A stretch of 64,000 bases of DNA from JAYVJH01 sp043777595 (GTDB lineage Bacteria; Bacteroidota; Bacteroidia; Cytophagales; Spirosomataceae). The position numbers were made by a program, and so were the translations under genes. Positions 1 through 9,300 of the stretch are shown here, piece by piece. Below the pieces are notes generated by a model, which saw only the letters and a program-made list of their open reading frames with translations, was not told where the DNA came from and did not search any database. The stretch's first letter is position 1. Each line of letters opens with the position of its first letter. Where the stretch lies: positions 1 to 64,000 of the forward strand of contig JAYWHT010000019.1 in assembly GCA_043777595.1 (NCBI GenBank), written 5' to 3'.

Positions 1-172
1 TGATTTCCATTTTTTTAGTGTTCCATTCGTTCGGAGCGATATAGATGTTTGTACTAAAAAATCGGGTTTCTCTGTTGCAGTAAGCCCGAACCTGCACAAG
101 TGCTTTGCCTTGTTGATTGAGTTGCTTTTTACGATTGAAGACCAAATCGTATTTTGCATAGTCTGTTGCCAT
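1..172 (-). CDS. Tyrosine recombinase / site-specific integrase, N-terminal part
   Basis: The reverse strand opens with an ATG at 172 and stays open to the window edge, giving the first 57 residues of a longer protein. It starts MATDYAKYDLVFNRKKQ and continues with a basic beta-rich stretch, then an S-T-N-I-Y-I-x-P-x-E-W motif. That pattern is typical of the arm-type DNA-binding domain at the N-terminus of Bacteroidota phage and conjugative-transposon integrases. The catalytic domain lies outside the window, so activity cannot be judged. It lies about 200 bp from a tRNA-Asp gene, a common integration target, which suggests a mobile element extending to the left. The assignment rests on the N-terminal pattern only. 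Confidence 0.7.
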   Translation of the reverse strand, partial: MATDYAKYDLVFNRKKQLNQQGKALVQVRAYCNRETRFFSTNIYIAPNEWNTKKMEI

Positions 173-331
173 TTTGTCGAAGTCTTAAATTTTCGACAAA
201 CATAGGTACTATTTCACTCAAAATAATGGGTATTAAACGGGTACTAAAAAGATGTTTACGAATGTGTAAAAATGGCTAAGACAAACGCTATTAAATTACA
301 TAAACAGAACTCGAACTATTGCTTTTAACGC

Positions 332-361
332 AATAAAGCCCTGATAATCAGAGCTTTATTT
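332..361 (-). terminator. Terminator after tRNA-Asp
   Basis: An inverted repeat (AATAAAGC, one bulged base, CTGAT paired with ATCAG, one bulged base, GCTTTATT) lies just downstream of the tRNA-Asp 3' end in its direction of transcription. Placement and stem fit an intrinsic terminator, although the T-run is short. Confidence 0.55.
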
Positions 362-369
362 GTTTTTGT

Positions 370-446
370 TGGCGGTCCGGACGGGACTCGAACCCGCGAC
401 CCCCTGCGTGACAGGCAGGTATTCTAACCAACTGAACTACCGAACC
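370..446 (-). tRNA. tRNA-Asp (GTC)
   Basis: Read on the reverse strand this folds as a full cloverleaf: acceptor stem GGTTCGG pairing with CCGGACC through one G-T pair, a D arm, an anticodon stem CCTGC/GCAGG with a 7-base loop CTGTCAC whose anticodon is GTC (Asp), and a T arm GCGGGTTCGAGTCCCGT. The 3' CCA is encoded (370-372). It is transcribed towards the integrase fragment and is probably the last unit of a short transcript starting near 540. Confidence 0.97.
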
Positions 447-468
447 AAATTTACTTTTAGTGTGTACT

Positions 469-512
469 GTATTCTAACCAAGAGAATCGTCGCACCGTTA
501 AACTACCGAACC
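469..512 (-). pseudogene. tRNA-like relic upstream of tRNA-Asp
   Basis: On the reverse strand this 44-nt stretch begins with GGTTCGGTAGTT and ends with TTGGTTAGAATAC. Both 13-nt ends match the 5' half of the neighbouring tRNA-Asp, but in the relic they are separated by about 18 nt of different sequence instead of 3 nt. Small D-arm-like and anticodon-like hairpins can be drawn, but there is no T arm and no 3' acceptor strand. It is not a functional tRNA by inspection. It could be a decayed tandem tRNA or a scar of recombination at the tRNA. Confidence 0.5.
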
Positions 513-543
513 ATTTTTGCGCCTCTCTCTTGATTAACGTGGT

Positions 544-576
544 GCAAAAGTAATAGGTTTTTGGTAATTGTGCAAT
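544..576 (-). promoter_or_regulatory. Promoter for the tRNA transcript
   Basis: On the reverse strand TACTTTTGC (552-544) matches the Bacteroidota -7 consensus TAnnTTTG exactly. ATTG (576-573), one base from the TTTG -33 element, lies 20 nt upstream. Transcription would start around 537 and run through the relic and tRNA-Asp. Confidence 0.55.
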
Positions 577-602
577 ATATTTGTTAAAAAAAGACAAAAA
601 AA

Positions 603-1121
603 ATGAAAACCCCTGGTCAAAACGAATATCCTCAAAATAAATATTTTTCATATTATATCAAACAAGTTGAAAATGAAGATGTTATCTCTGCGCTCGAAGA
701 ACAGCTACTTATCGTTGAAAAATTGTTTTTAAATCTCAGTCTTGAACAACAAAACTACCGATATGCTGAAAATAAGTGGACAGCCAAACAAATATTAGGA
801 CATTTGACCGATAGCGAGCGAGTTTTTGCTTACAGGTCTTTGTGTATTGCCCGTAATGAAAGTCAGTCGCTACCCAGTTTTGATGAAAATGACTACCAAA
901 ACGCTGCAAACTTCGAACAGCAAACCATCGAACAGCTTATGGAGCAATATAGATACACACGGCTGGCCAATATATGTTTGTTTAAAACTTACAGCGAAAA
1001 TGCAGCCTCAAATATCGGCTTTGCCAACGGAAATGCCGTATCGGCTCGAGCTTTGGTATTTATGATTGCAGGCCACGAGTTGCACCACCTCAGCGTATTG
1101 AAAGACAGATACAATTTTTAA
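603..1121 (+). CDS. DinB family protein
   Basis: A 172-residue all-helical protein. The segment NKWTAKQILGHLTDSERVFAY carries the first conserved His of the DinB/YfiT fold, and the C-terminal stretch AGHELHHLSVLKDRY supplies the His cluster that completes the usual three-His metal site. Length fits the family. DinB-like proteins are putative metal-dependent enzymes (some are bacillithiol or mycothiol S-transferases), but the substrate here cannot be told. It ends 4 bp before the Nif3 gene, so the two are probably cotranscribed. Confidence 0.85.
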   Translation: MKTPGQNEYPQNKYFSYYIKQVENEDVISALEEQLLIVEKLFLNLSLEQQNYRYAENKWTAKQILGHLTDSERVFAYRSLCIARNESQSLPSFDENDYQNAANFEQQTIEQLMEQYRYTRLANICLFKTYSENAASNIGFANGNAVSARALVFMIAGHELHHLSVLKDRYNF

Positions 1122-1125
1122 ATAT

Positions 1126-1938
1126 ATGAATCAACAACTACAAGACACGACAATAAAAATCAAGGATATTACCCAATACCTTGAAACCATCGCTCCGTTA
1201 GTTTACCAAGAAAGTTACGATAATGCGGGGCTAATTGTAGGAAACATGAATAGGGTAGTTACGGGTGTTTTACTCGCTCTCGACTCAACGGAAGCAGTCA
1301 TTGACGAAGCCATCGCCCGTGGCTGTAACTTAGTCGTAGCCCATCACCCAATTGTTTTTAAAGGTCTCAAAAAACTAAACGGCAGCAATTATATAGAACG
1401 AACGGTAATAAAGGCTATCAAAAACGACATTGCCATTTATGCCATTCATACCAATCTTGATAATGTGTCGGGAGGGGTTAATTTTATGATAGCCGAGCAA
1501 CTACAACTACAGAATGTACAAATATTAGTACCCAAAAATCAAAATCCAGCAATAGGAAGTGGCGCAATCGGCGATTTGGAGGCAAGTATGACAGGTAACG
1601 ATTTTTTGAAATATCTAAAAACCAAAATGAATCTTTCAGTTATCAGACATACCAACTTGAACAACGCTCAAATCAGTAAAGTAGCCGTTTGCGGGGGTTC
1701 TGGGGGCTTTTTGTTGAATAATGCCATCGCTGCCCAAGCAGATGTATTTGTTACAGCCGACTATAAATACCACGAATTTTTTGATGCCAACAACCAGATA
1801 CTAATTTGTGATATTGGGCATTATGAAAGCGAAGTTTTTACAAAAGATTTGTTATTGAGATTTTTATCGGAGAAATTTGCTAATTTTGCACTAAAATTGG
1901 CCGAAACCAACACCAACCCCGTTTCGTACTATCATTGA
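1126..1938 (+). CDS. Nif3-like dinuclear metal centre hexameric protein
   Basis: A 270-residue Nif3/YbgI family protein. The metal-binding motifs are visible: VAHHPIVFKGLKKL (His73, His74), AIHTNLDN (residues 106-113), and a late D-I-G-H-Y-E-S-E motif near the C-terminus. The family forms toroidal hexamers with a two-metal site and is often labelled GTP cyclohydrolase I type 2, although the physiological reaction is unsettled. Many Bacteroidota homologues are about 365 residues because of an inserted PII-like domain, and this one lacks it. The next gene encodes the zinc-ribbon protein that usually sits beside Nif3. Confidence 0.93.
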   Translation: MNQQLQDTTIKIKDITQYLETIAPLVYQESYDNAGLIVGNMNRVVTGVLLALDSTEAVIDEAIARGCNLVVAHHPIVFKGLKKLNGSNYIERTVIKAIKNDIAIYAIHTNLDNVSGGVNFMIAEQLQLQNVQILVPKNQNPAIGSGAIGDLEASMTGNDFLKYLKTKMNLSVIRHTNLNNAQISKVAVCGGSGGFLLNNAIAAQADVFVTADYKYHEFFDANNQILICDIGHYESEVFTKDLLLRFLSEKFANFALKLAETNTNPVSYYH

Positions 1939-1957
1939 CAATAATCGCAAACAATAA

Positions 1958-2677
1958 ATGGAACTTACAGTAGCACAAAAATTAGACCTGCTTCTAAAAC
2001 TACAAGAGCTTGACTCTCAGCTTGATAAAATTCGCAAAATCCGAGGAGATCTACCCGAAGAGGTTCAAGATTTGGAAGATGACGTGGCTGGTTTTGAAAC
2101 TCGTGTCGGTAAATATGAGCGTGAAATAGCCGAATTGGAAGAAGAAGTAAGCCGCCACAAAGCCAATAAAAAAGATTCTGATAAGTTAATTGTTCGCTAC
2201 AAGGAACAGCAAATGAACGTCAGGAACAATCGTGAGTTTGATGCCATCTCGAAAGAAATGGAATTGCAGACACTCGAGATAGAACTGTCGGATAAAAAAA
2301 TTAGAGAAGCCGATATAAAAATCAAACTCAAAAAAGAAGAAACCGATGCTACCAAAGTATCGCTATCTGACCGTCGTGAAGACCTCAAAACTAAGAAAGA
2401 CGAGCTGAACGTATTGGTCTCTGAAAGCGAAGAAGACGAGCGTAAGCTGATGGATAAACGTGAGGCTCAGTCCAAAAAAGTAGAAAGCCGCTTGTTAATA
2501 CCGTACAACAAACTACGCAACAACTCAGAAAACGGCTTGGCCGTAGTAATGGTTAAACGTGGTGCTTGCGGTGGGTGCTTCAATAGCGTACCTCCACAAC
2601 GACAAGCTGACATCAGAGACAAAAAGAAAATAATAGTATGCGAACACTGTGGCCGCATTTTGGCTGACGTAGAATAA
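1958..2677 (+). CDS. C4-type zinc-ribbon coiled-coil protein
   Basis: A 239-residue protein with a long, charged alpha-helical coiled coil (about residues 5-185) followed by a C-terminal zinc ribbon: CGGC near residue 204 and CEHC near residue 228. This is the CT398/zf-RING_7 architecture. Such proteins are thought to be nucleic-acid binding or membrane-traffic adaptors, with the exact role unknown. The gene lies 19 bp after the Nif3 gene, a pairing conserved across many Bacteroidota, and a strong terminator follows. The operon is therefore DinB, Nif3 and zinc-ribbon protein. Confidence 0.9.
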   Translation: MELTVAQKLDLLLKLQELDSQLDKIRKIRGDLPEEVQDLEDDVAGFETRVGKYEREIAELEEEVSRHKANKKDSDKLIVRYKEQQMNVRNNREFDAISKEMELQTLEIELSDKKIREADIKIKLKKEETDATKVSLSDRREDLKTKKDELNVLVSESEEDERKLMDKREAQSKKVESRLLIPYNKLRNNSENGLAVVMVKRGACGGCFNSVPPQRQADIRDKKKIIVCEHCGRILADVE

Positions 2678-2704
2678 AGTAACCTTGGCTGGCCAAAAAC
2701 CAAC

Positions 2705-2738
2705 AAAAAAGCCAGACAAAAATTTTGTCTGGCTTTTT
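2705..2738 (+). terminator. Intrinsic terminator
   Basis: A perfect 10-bp stem (GCCAGACAAA/TTTGTCTGGC, 2711-2720 and 2724-2733) with a 3-nt loop is preceded by an A-run and followed by TTTTT. It ends the zinc-ribbon gene operon. Confidence 0.9.
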
Positions 2739-2898
2739 AATTTTTACTCAACGTTATGAAAAACTCAACTATAAGACCAATACATACGAGTAAGGTCACA
2801 AAAAAGACTGACTTTATCAAAAAATAATTTTGTGAGTTACAAAAAATAAAACCTCCGCTTGTTCGTTAAGCAGTCAATCAAATAAATAATTGTCAGAA

Positions 2899-3336
2899 AT
2901 GAAAAAAAACATTCTTGTCCTGTCGTCAGTATTTCTTATCATTTTGGTAGCTACTGCCTGGACTTTTAAGCCAGAACCCAAAGAAGTGGGAATCCAGTTT
3001 GTGGAATTGCCGTGGGCAAAAGTATTAGAAAAAGCAAAAAAAGAGAAGAAACCAATATTTTTCGATGCCTATGCAAGTTGGTGCGGGCCATGCAAAGCAA
3101 TGCAGAAGCGGGTTTTTACACAGCCTGCCGTAGCCGACTATTTCAACAAAAATTTTATCAATTATAAGCAAGATATGGAAATCGGCGAAGGCCCAACACT
3201 CGCCAGCCGATACCCCATCGAAGCATACCCCACTTTGTTTTTTATCGATGCCAAAGGTACGGTCATCAGACAAGAAATAGGAGGCCGCAACGCCGATGAC
3301 CTAATTGCACTTGGCAAGGCTGTGATAGGCAAATAA
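2899..3336 (+). CDS. Thioredoxin-family protein, membrane-anchored or periplasmic
   Basis: A 145-residue protein from ATG 2899; an in-frame TTG at 2890 would add three residues. Residues 1-22 are a hydrophobic export segment. The redox motif WCGPC follows the FFDAYAS strand, and the cis-Pro loop EAYPTLFFID is present, so the thioredoxin fold is complete. It resembles DsbD C-terminal-like or DUF255-like thioredoxins that reduce periplasmic disulfides. Its exact partner is not evident: it stands alone, convergent with the glycosyltransferase gene and 2 bp from it. Confidence 0.9.
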   Translation: MKKNILVLSSVFLIILVATAWTFKPEPKEVGIQFVELPWAKVLEKAKKEKKPIFFDAYASWCGPCKAMQKRVFTQPAVADYFNKNFINYKQDMEIGEGPTLASRYPIEAYPTLFFIDAKGTVIRQEIGGRNADDLIALGKAVIGK

Positions 3337-3338
3337 AA

Positions 3339-4436
3339 CTATGATAAAGATTCATAAATAGCCATTAAATCTTGCGCTATTTTGGGCGAAGCTAACTGCT
3401 GTACGTGCCGCTGGCCGTTGGTGGTTAGCTTTTTTTGTAGGTCAATATTGTTCCAAATAAGCTGTATTTGATTGGCTATCTCGTTTATATCCAATGGATT
3501 AACATATATTACCCCGCCACCACCCGCTTCTTCCAAACACGACCCTGTTGCTGCCAAAACTGGCAACTGGCTATGAAGCGCCTCAACGATTGGAATACCA
3601 AAACCCTCAAAAATAGATAAATAAGCAAATAACCCAGCACCCTGATACAAGGCTGGTAAATCTGTGAAGGGTACATCGTTAAATATCTTTACTTTGTTTT
3701 GTATATTTTTCTGACCAATGTAACGTTCAATGTGTTGTTGATATTTGGTAATGCCGCCCACCAACACAAGCATAGTATCGGGCAGATTGGCTTCATAAAA
3801 TGCCTGTACCAATCTCAACTGATTTTTGCGTTCCTCGATAGTACCTACACTTAATATGTAAGGTTTATTGAGATTATATTTTTGTTTGATTTTCAAAACC
3901 TCCTCCGCCCCTACCCGACTTCTAAAAGCTGGGTCGCAGTCTTGATAAACGACTTTTATTTTTTGAGGGTCTGTACCAAAAAATGTAATAATATCTCGCT
4001 TGGTCTGCTCGCTCACGGCTACAACGACATCGGCGTTTTGGCAAGCAAACTTGAACTTGTGATAATAAAAAAAACGGTCAATGGCTGGATATAAGTCTGG
4101 ATAACGCAAAAAGATTAAATCGTGGATTGTTACAACCGAACGAATATTGGCCTTACGAAGTCCCAAGGGTAGTTCGTTGCTCAATCCGTGAAAAAGTTGA
4201 ATCTCGTCCCGTTTCAAATCACTTACTATGCCAACACTCCGCCAATAACTATGAAAAGCCGTTGATGGGAATACGGTATTGTGATGTTGAAAAAGAGTGT
4301 CGTTTTTTGTATTCGTATATGCAACCCACTGGTTATGAGCGCAATACTTTTGTAGTGCATCGATTACAAAACGGCTATAATTGCCCAATCCTGTTTTGTT
4401 ATTGAAAGCTCGCTTGGCATCAAAACCTATTTTCAT
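3339..4436 (-). CDS. Glycosyltransferase family 4 (GT-B fold)
   Basis: A 365-residue family 4 glycosyltransferase. The N-terminal Rossmann half starts MKIGFDAKRAFNNKTGLGNY (glycine-rich acceptor loop). The C-terminal half contains ILSVGTIEERKN and the nucleotide-sugar motif SIFEGFGIPIVEAL, in which the E-x7-E pair is intact. Homologues transfer mannose, glucose or related sugars from activated donors to lipid-linked glycans or polysaccharides. Donor and acceptor cannot be predicted because no polysaccharide cluster surrounds it. Confidence 0.92.
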   Translation of the reverse strand: MKIGFDAKRAFNNKTGLGNYSRFVIDALQKYCAHNQWVAYTNTKNDTLFQHHNTVFPSTAFHSYWRSVGIVSDLKRDEIQLFHGLSNELPLGLRKANIRSVVTIHDLIFLRYPDLYPAIDRFFYYHKFKFACQNADVVVAVSEQTKRDIITFFGTDPQKIKVVYQDCDPAFRSRVGAEEVLKIKQKYNLNKPYILSVGTIEERKNQLRLVQAFYEANLPDTMLVLVGGITKYQQHIERYIGQKNIQNKVKIFNDVPFTDLPALYQGAGLFAYLSIFEGFGIPIVEALHSQLPVLAATGSCLEEAGGGGVIYVNPLDINEIANQIQLIWNNIDLQKKLTTNGQRHVQQLASPKIAQDLMAIYESLS

Positions 4437-4595
4437 GGTATAAATACTAAATGGTAAACGGCAAAAAAATAGGCTTTATTTATATTCAGAAAACAAAAGT
4501 AATGCCTATTTGGTAGTTTATGACAAAAATCATCTTCGACAACTTTAATAATATTCGTAACTTAGGGCTTCCAAACCTATATCTTCATCAAACAA

Positions 4596-5159
4596 GTGCT
4601 ACCCTCAAACCCACCTTATATTGATAGTCTGTTGTTGGTTGCACTGCGTAGCGATGACGAAAAAGCGTTGGGCTATTTGTTTTCGACCCATTATAACAAA
4701 CTATATAGAAACGGCCTGAGGTGGAGTCTTGACAACGAACTTTGTCAAGAATGTATCCAGCTTGTGTTCAAAGATTTGTGGCAATATAGACGTACATTGT
4801 CAGAAATAGATTCGTTTGAGGCTTATTTGATGGCTTCGCTTCGCCGCCGAATTGCAAAAGAAATACAAAAACAAAAACCCTTTGAAAGATTAGACTTAGA
4901 AAGCCTCGACCAAAGACAGCTTCCGACGGAGTCGTATGAAGAAATTTTGATATTACAAGAAACCAACACGGCAACCAAAGCCCAAATTCAGAAAGCCCTC
5001 AATGAACTCAGTCCACGGCAAAAAGAAATTGTTGTACTAAAATATTTTGAAGAACTGACGTACACCCAGATTAGCGAACGTACTGGTTTGCAAGTAGATA
5101 CACTCTATAAAATACTTCACGAAGCACTCAAAAAATTAAAAATAGTACTTGTTAAATAA
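4596..5159 (+). CDS. ECF-type RNA polymerase sigma factor (FecI-like)
   Basis: A 187-residue sigma-70 family protein with region 2 (ALGYLFSTHYNKLYRNGL) and region 4 (LSPRQKEIVVLKYFEELTYTQI, then a helix-turn-helix). Region 3 is absent, which defines an ECF sigma. The chosen start is GTG at 4596; no ATG lies at a suitable place upstream of region 2. It is followed by a FecR anti-sigma and a TonB receptor with an STN domain, the classic cell-surface signalling trio. Its targets probably include the receptor gene and some of the downstream organic-acid genes, which is inference. Confidence 0.93.
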   Translation: MLPSNPPYIDSLLLVALRSDDEKALGYLFSTHYNKLYRNGLRWSLDNELCQECIQLVFKDLWQYRRTLSEIDSFEAYLMASLRRRIAKEIQKQKPFERLDLESLDQRQLPTESYEEILILQETNTATKAQIQKALNELSPRQKEIVVLKYFEELTYTQISERTGLQVDTLYKILHEALKKLKIVLVK

Positions 5160-5235
5160 AAAACATAAAAAAACAAGGAAGATTTTGGCAGCTATCCTCC
5201 TCTGTATTATTAGAAAGGTTAAATTATACAGAATC

Positions 5236-6294
5236 GTGAAATATAAATCTGATTTTACTGTCGAAGACTTACTCCAAAATGACTCTTTTCTGAATTATTA
5301 TTTCAGAAAAAACGAGGTCGATATATTTGAATGGGAGGAATGGTCGGAAGACAACGCTCAACGCTTGGCGTTGGTGTCTGAAGCCTTTGTTGCCCTCGAC
5401 CAATTATCGCTCAAATGGTCAGAAAAAGAAATCAAAGCTAATTTTTCAAGACTATACCAAGATATTCAAGACACAACGCCCCAGTTTACTTTTGGAGGCT
5501 ATCGCTGGCTGGCCGGTATTGCGGCTTCGATATTGGTGGTTTTTGGGGCGTGGTATTTTGGGGCGACACAAACAGTTACCATTTATGAAAACTTAGTTGC
5601 CAAATCGAATACTAAACTCATTGAAAAAACCAATCCCAATTCTCAACCGTTACTTGTTGCTTTGAGTGATGGTAGTTCGGTGTTATTACAAAAAAACAGC
5701 CGACTTAGTTATCCCAAAAAATTTGAAGGCGATACCCGTGAAGTATATCTTGAAGGTGAGGCATTGTTTGAGATAGCCAAGAATCCAGATCAACCGTTTT
5801 TTGTGTATGCCAACGAAATTGTAACCAAAGTATTAGGTACAAGTTTTGTAATAAGAGCCTATCCAAACCAAGCAAATGTAGAGGTATTGGTCAAAACTGG
5901 GAAAGTGTCTGTGTATAAATTGGCTGATGCCAAAGCAAAAAAAATTGTCCAAAGTAAAGAATTAGATGGTATGGTAGTTTCGCCCAACCAGCAAGTTGTG
6001 TTTAGGCGTACCGAAGCCGAGTTTAAAAAATTTATCATTGAGCAGCCTATCGAGCTTCAAGCGCAGTCGTTCGAGTTTAAAAACGAATCGGTAGCAAACA
6101 TCTTTAAAGCAATCCAAAAAACGTATAGCATTACTATTATTTATGACGAAAATATACTGGCAGACTGCCCACTTACAGCTTCATTGTCTGACGAGCCACT
6201 TTATGGTAAATTAGATTTGATTTGCCGAGCCATTGGCGCAGACTATCAGGTTATTGACGGACAAGTGATTATTAACTCAAAAGGCTGCAACTAA
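5236..6294 (+). CDS. FecR family anti-sigma factor
   Basis: A membrane-spanning anti-sigma regulator, 352 residues from GTG 5236. The frame is open further back to a TTG at 5149, but the family's usual beginning (short YKSDFTVEDLLQNDSF-type segment) starts at 5236. One membrane helix (WLAGIAASILVVFGAWYFG) separates a cytoplasmic N-terminal part that binds the sigma factor from a periplasmic FecR domain (LSDGSSVLLQKNSRLSYP) and a C-terminal DUF4974-like domain (FEFKNESVANIFKAIQKTY). It is placed between its sigma factor and the receptor it should sense. Confidence 0.93.
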   Translation: MKYKSDFTVEDLLQNDSFLNYYFRKNEVDIFEWEEWSEDNAQRLALVSEAFVALDQLSLKWSEKEIKANFSRLYQDIQDTTPQFTFGGYRWLAGIAASILVVFGAWYFGATQTVTIYENLVAKSNTKLIEKTNPNSQPLLVALSDGSSVLLQKNSRLSYPKKFEGDTREVYLEGEALFEIAKNPDQPFFVYANEIVTKVLGTSFVIRAYPNQANVEVLVKTGKVSVYKLADAKAKKIVQSKELDGMVVSPNQQVVFRRTEAEFKKFIIEQPIELQAQSFEFKNESVANIFKAIQKTYSITIIYDENILADCPLTASLSDEPLYGKLDLICRAIGADYQVIDGQVIINSKGCN

Positions 6295-6363
6295 TTCAAG
6301 AGCATCATTCAACTCAAAACCGCTTATTTTATATTTCTAACCTATTTTTTTAAAACCTAATCA

Positions 6364-9300
6364 ATGAAAAAACGACTACTTTCTTATCAATTTGTGCAAA
6401 AACTGATAAAAATCAGTATCTGTCAGCTTTGCATAGCCTTGACTTTTGTGGGCATTGGCTATGCCCACAAAACACACTCACAGAGTGTTTTGGACAAAGA
6501 ACTAACGCTACAATGTACCTCTGAACGCTTGGAGTCTGTTCTGAGCCGAATTGAACAAAATGCCGACATCAAGTTTATTTTTAGTCCCCGAGTTATTCAG
6601 AGCAATCGTACTGTTACGCTCAATGTTCAAAACGAAAAACTATCGAAAGTACTCAATGGGCTACTTAGCCCCATGAGAGTAAACTACGAAGTGGCTGGCA
6701 ACAAAATAGTTTTGAGCCAAATCAAGGTCGTTGAGGGAGTAGTCCCAAACGGGCCAAAAGCCGCCGATGACAAAGTGAGCGGTAAAGTAACCACCGATAA
6801 AGGCGAGGCAATGCCTGGAGTGAGCATTTTGGTCAAAGGTACAACTCGTGGCACGATTACGGATGTAAATGGCGCATTTACGATTGACGCCAACAATACC
6901 CAAACTCTTGTGCTTTCGTTTATTGGTTATAGAAGTCAAGACGTAAAAGTAGGTAACAATCTTGTAATTAAATTATTGGAAGATGCCACTGTACTTAGCG
7001 ATGTAGTTGTGGTTGGTAGCCGCTCAAACTTAGCCCGTACAGATGTCGAACGCCCTGTACCAGTGGACGTAATGACAGCCAAAGAGCTACAAAGCACAGG
7101 CCAAACAGAAATCGGTCAGCAGTTACAGTTTATGTCGCCATCGTTCAATGCCTCTAAAAATGGTATCAATGGCGTGGCTGGTTATGCAGACCCCGCCTCT
7201 ATGAAAGGCCTCTCGCCAGACCAAATGTTGGTACTAATTGACGGCCACCGTCGCCACCAATTTGCCGCTATCCAAAACAACGTAACGGTAGGTAAAGGAA
7301 CGGTTATTACCGACTTAAATACAATACCATCGTTGGCATTGGAGCGCATGGAGATATTGCGAGATGGAGCCGCCGCTCAGTATGGTTCAGATGCCATTGC
7401 AGGTATTGTGAACTTGGTCTTAAAAAAATCTGTCAATACTGGTACAGCACAACTTCAGTATGGTGCTACTTCAAAAGGTGATGGTGCGGGTTATACATTT
7501 GGTCTAAACTATGGCTTTGCATTGGGCAAAAAAGGCCAAATAAACGTAACTGGTAGCTATCAAGACGTAAATGCAACCGATCGTGGTGATATTTATAATC
7601 CCGAACCTATACCTGGTGGGGCTTATGCCGGCATATATGCTTCGGCTTCGGCCACGGCTACGGCCGCTGCAAAGGCTACGGCCAAAGCCACAGATGTAGC
7701 CTTATTAAAATCAAGAGGCTACTGGGGCGACGGTACTTATGGCTCGTTCAAGACGGCACTATACGGTAGTAATGCCATGAAATCAGGTCAGTTGTTTTAT
7801 AATGCAAGCTATGATTTAGGAAAAAACTGGGAAATATACTCGTTTGGTGGTGTGTCGAACAAGCAAATTGCGGCTGGTGCATTTTTGCGTACAGCCATAG
7901 CCACTGCCGCTACCTCAAACACCGATATTTGGCCAGACGGATACGTGCCAAAACTACCAGGCGTTGTGGGCGACAAATCAATTTTTGTAGGTTTTCGTAA
8001 AAAAGCCCTTGCAGACTGGAGTTTAGATTTTAGCACAGGTTACGGTAGTAGTTATTTGGACCAGTCGGCTACAGGCTCGGCCAATGCTTCGCTGGGTGCG
8101 GCTTCGCCAAAAGACTTTTATGCAGGTCGGACGTTTTCTTCTCAAAGTTTGACAGAAGCCAGTTTATCAAAAAATTTGATGAATTTTATGGGAACAAAAT
8201 CATTTAACATCGCTTTTGGTGGTCAATATCGTGTAGATGGGTTTTCACTAACAGCAGGCGATGCGGCCTCGTATGCCATCGGACCATTGACAGCCACCAA
8301 AAACAAAACCCCAGGCTCACAAGGACGTGTAGGTATTGATATTGTGGACGAGAAAAATGTAAGTCGCTCAAATGTAGGTATGTTTGTGGACATTGAAAGC
8401 GATGTTACAAGCCGTTTATTAATAGCCACGGCACTGCGTTACGAAAACTACAGTGATTTTGGTTCTAATATCTCGGGTAAATTGGCTGGTCGTTATAAAT
8501 TGACTGACAATTTCTCAGTTCGTGGCTCTATCAACCGTGGCTTCCGTGCGCCATTGTTACAACAAATCGCTAATGCAGCCTCTACTTCTACTGTGCAGTC
8601 TGGTATAATTACGGCTACCAAACAACTATCGTCTGACGACCCTCGCCTCAAACAAGTGGGTATTACCGATCCCCAATCTGAAACTTCTTGGAACTATAAC
8701 TTAGGCTTGACGGCAAAGTTAGGTCGTGATTTCTTGTTTACTGTTGATGGCTACCAGGTAGATATTGACAATCGTATTATTATTACTGAAAACTTAAGAG
8801 TAGCCAACGTAGCCGCACTCAAAAAAGCATTTGCTGGTTTTAACGAGATTACATTTTTTACTAATGCCGTAAATACCCAGACCAGAGGCGTAGATTTGGT
8901 TGCATCGTACAAGAAAACAATCAACAAAAACAGCAAACTGACTGCCAGTCTGGCCTTTACCGTCAACGACACCAAAATAGTGAGTGTGAAGCCAACGCCA
9001 GATGCCTTGCAATTAGATACTAAGGTTGCAGTTGTACTTATTGACACCATCAACCGTGCATTGATAGAGACCAGTCAGCCACATTCCAAAGTGATTTTCT
9101 CGTTGGGCTATCAAATTGGTAAAATTGGCGTAAACCTCCGTGGTACCTATTTTGGCGAAGTAGCCGCTTGGGAAAAACTCACCACACCAAACCCTGGCAC
9201 TTCTAATTTACACCAAAAACAGGTATTTGCCGCCAAAACTCTTTTCGATTTATCGGTAAATTATACACCTACAAAACTATTAACGATAACCATCGGCGGC

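Noticed and set aside
308..394. Short att-like repeat (ACTCGAAC at about 310 and in the tRNA T arm at 386)
   Set aside because: Only 8 bp match, which is expected by chance and too short for an integrase core site.
1..602. Prophage or complete integrative element
   Set aside because: Only the first 57 residues of an integrase are inside the window; no other phage or conjugation gene and no clear att repeat can be seen.
5149..5236. FecR start at TTG 5149, overlapping the sigma gene
   Set aside because: The extra 29 residues are basic and unlike the family N-terminus; GTG 5236 gives the usual beginning.
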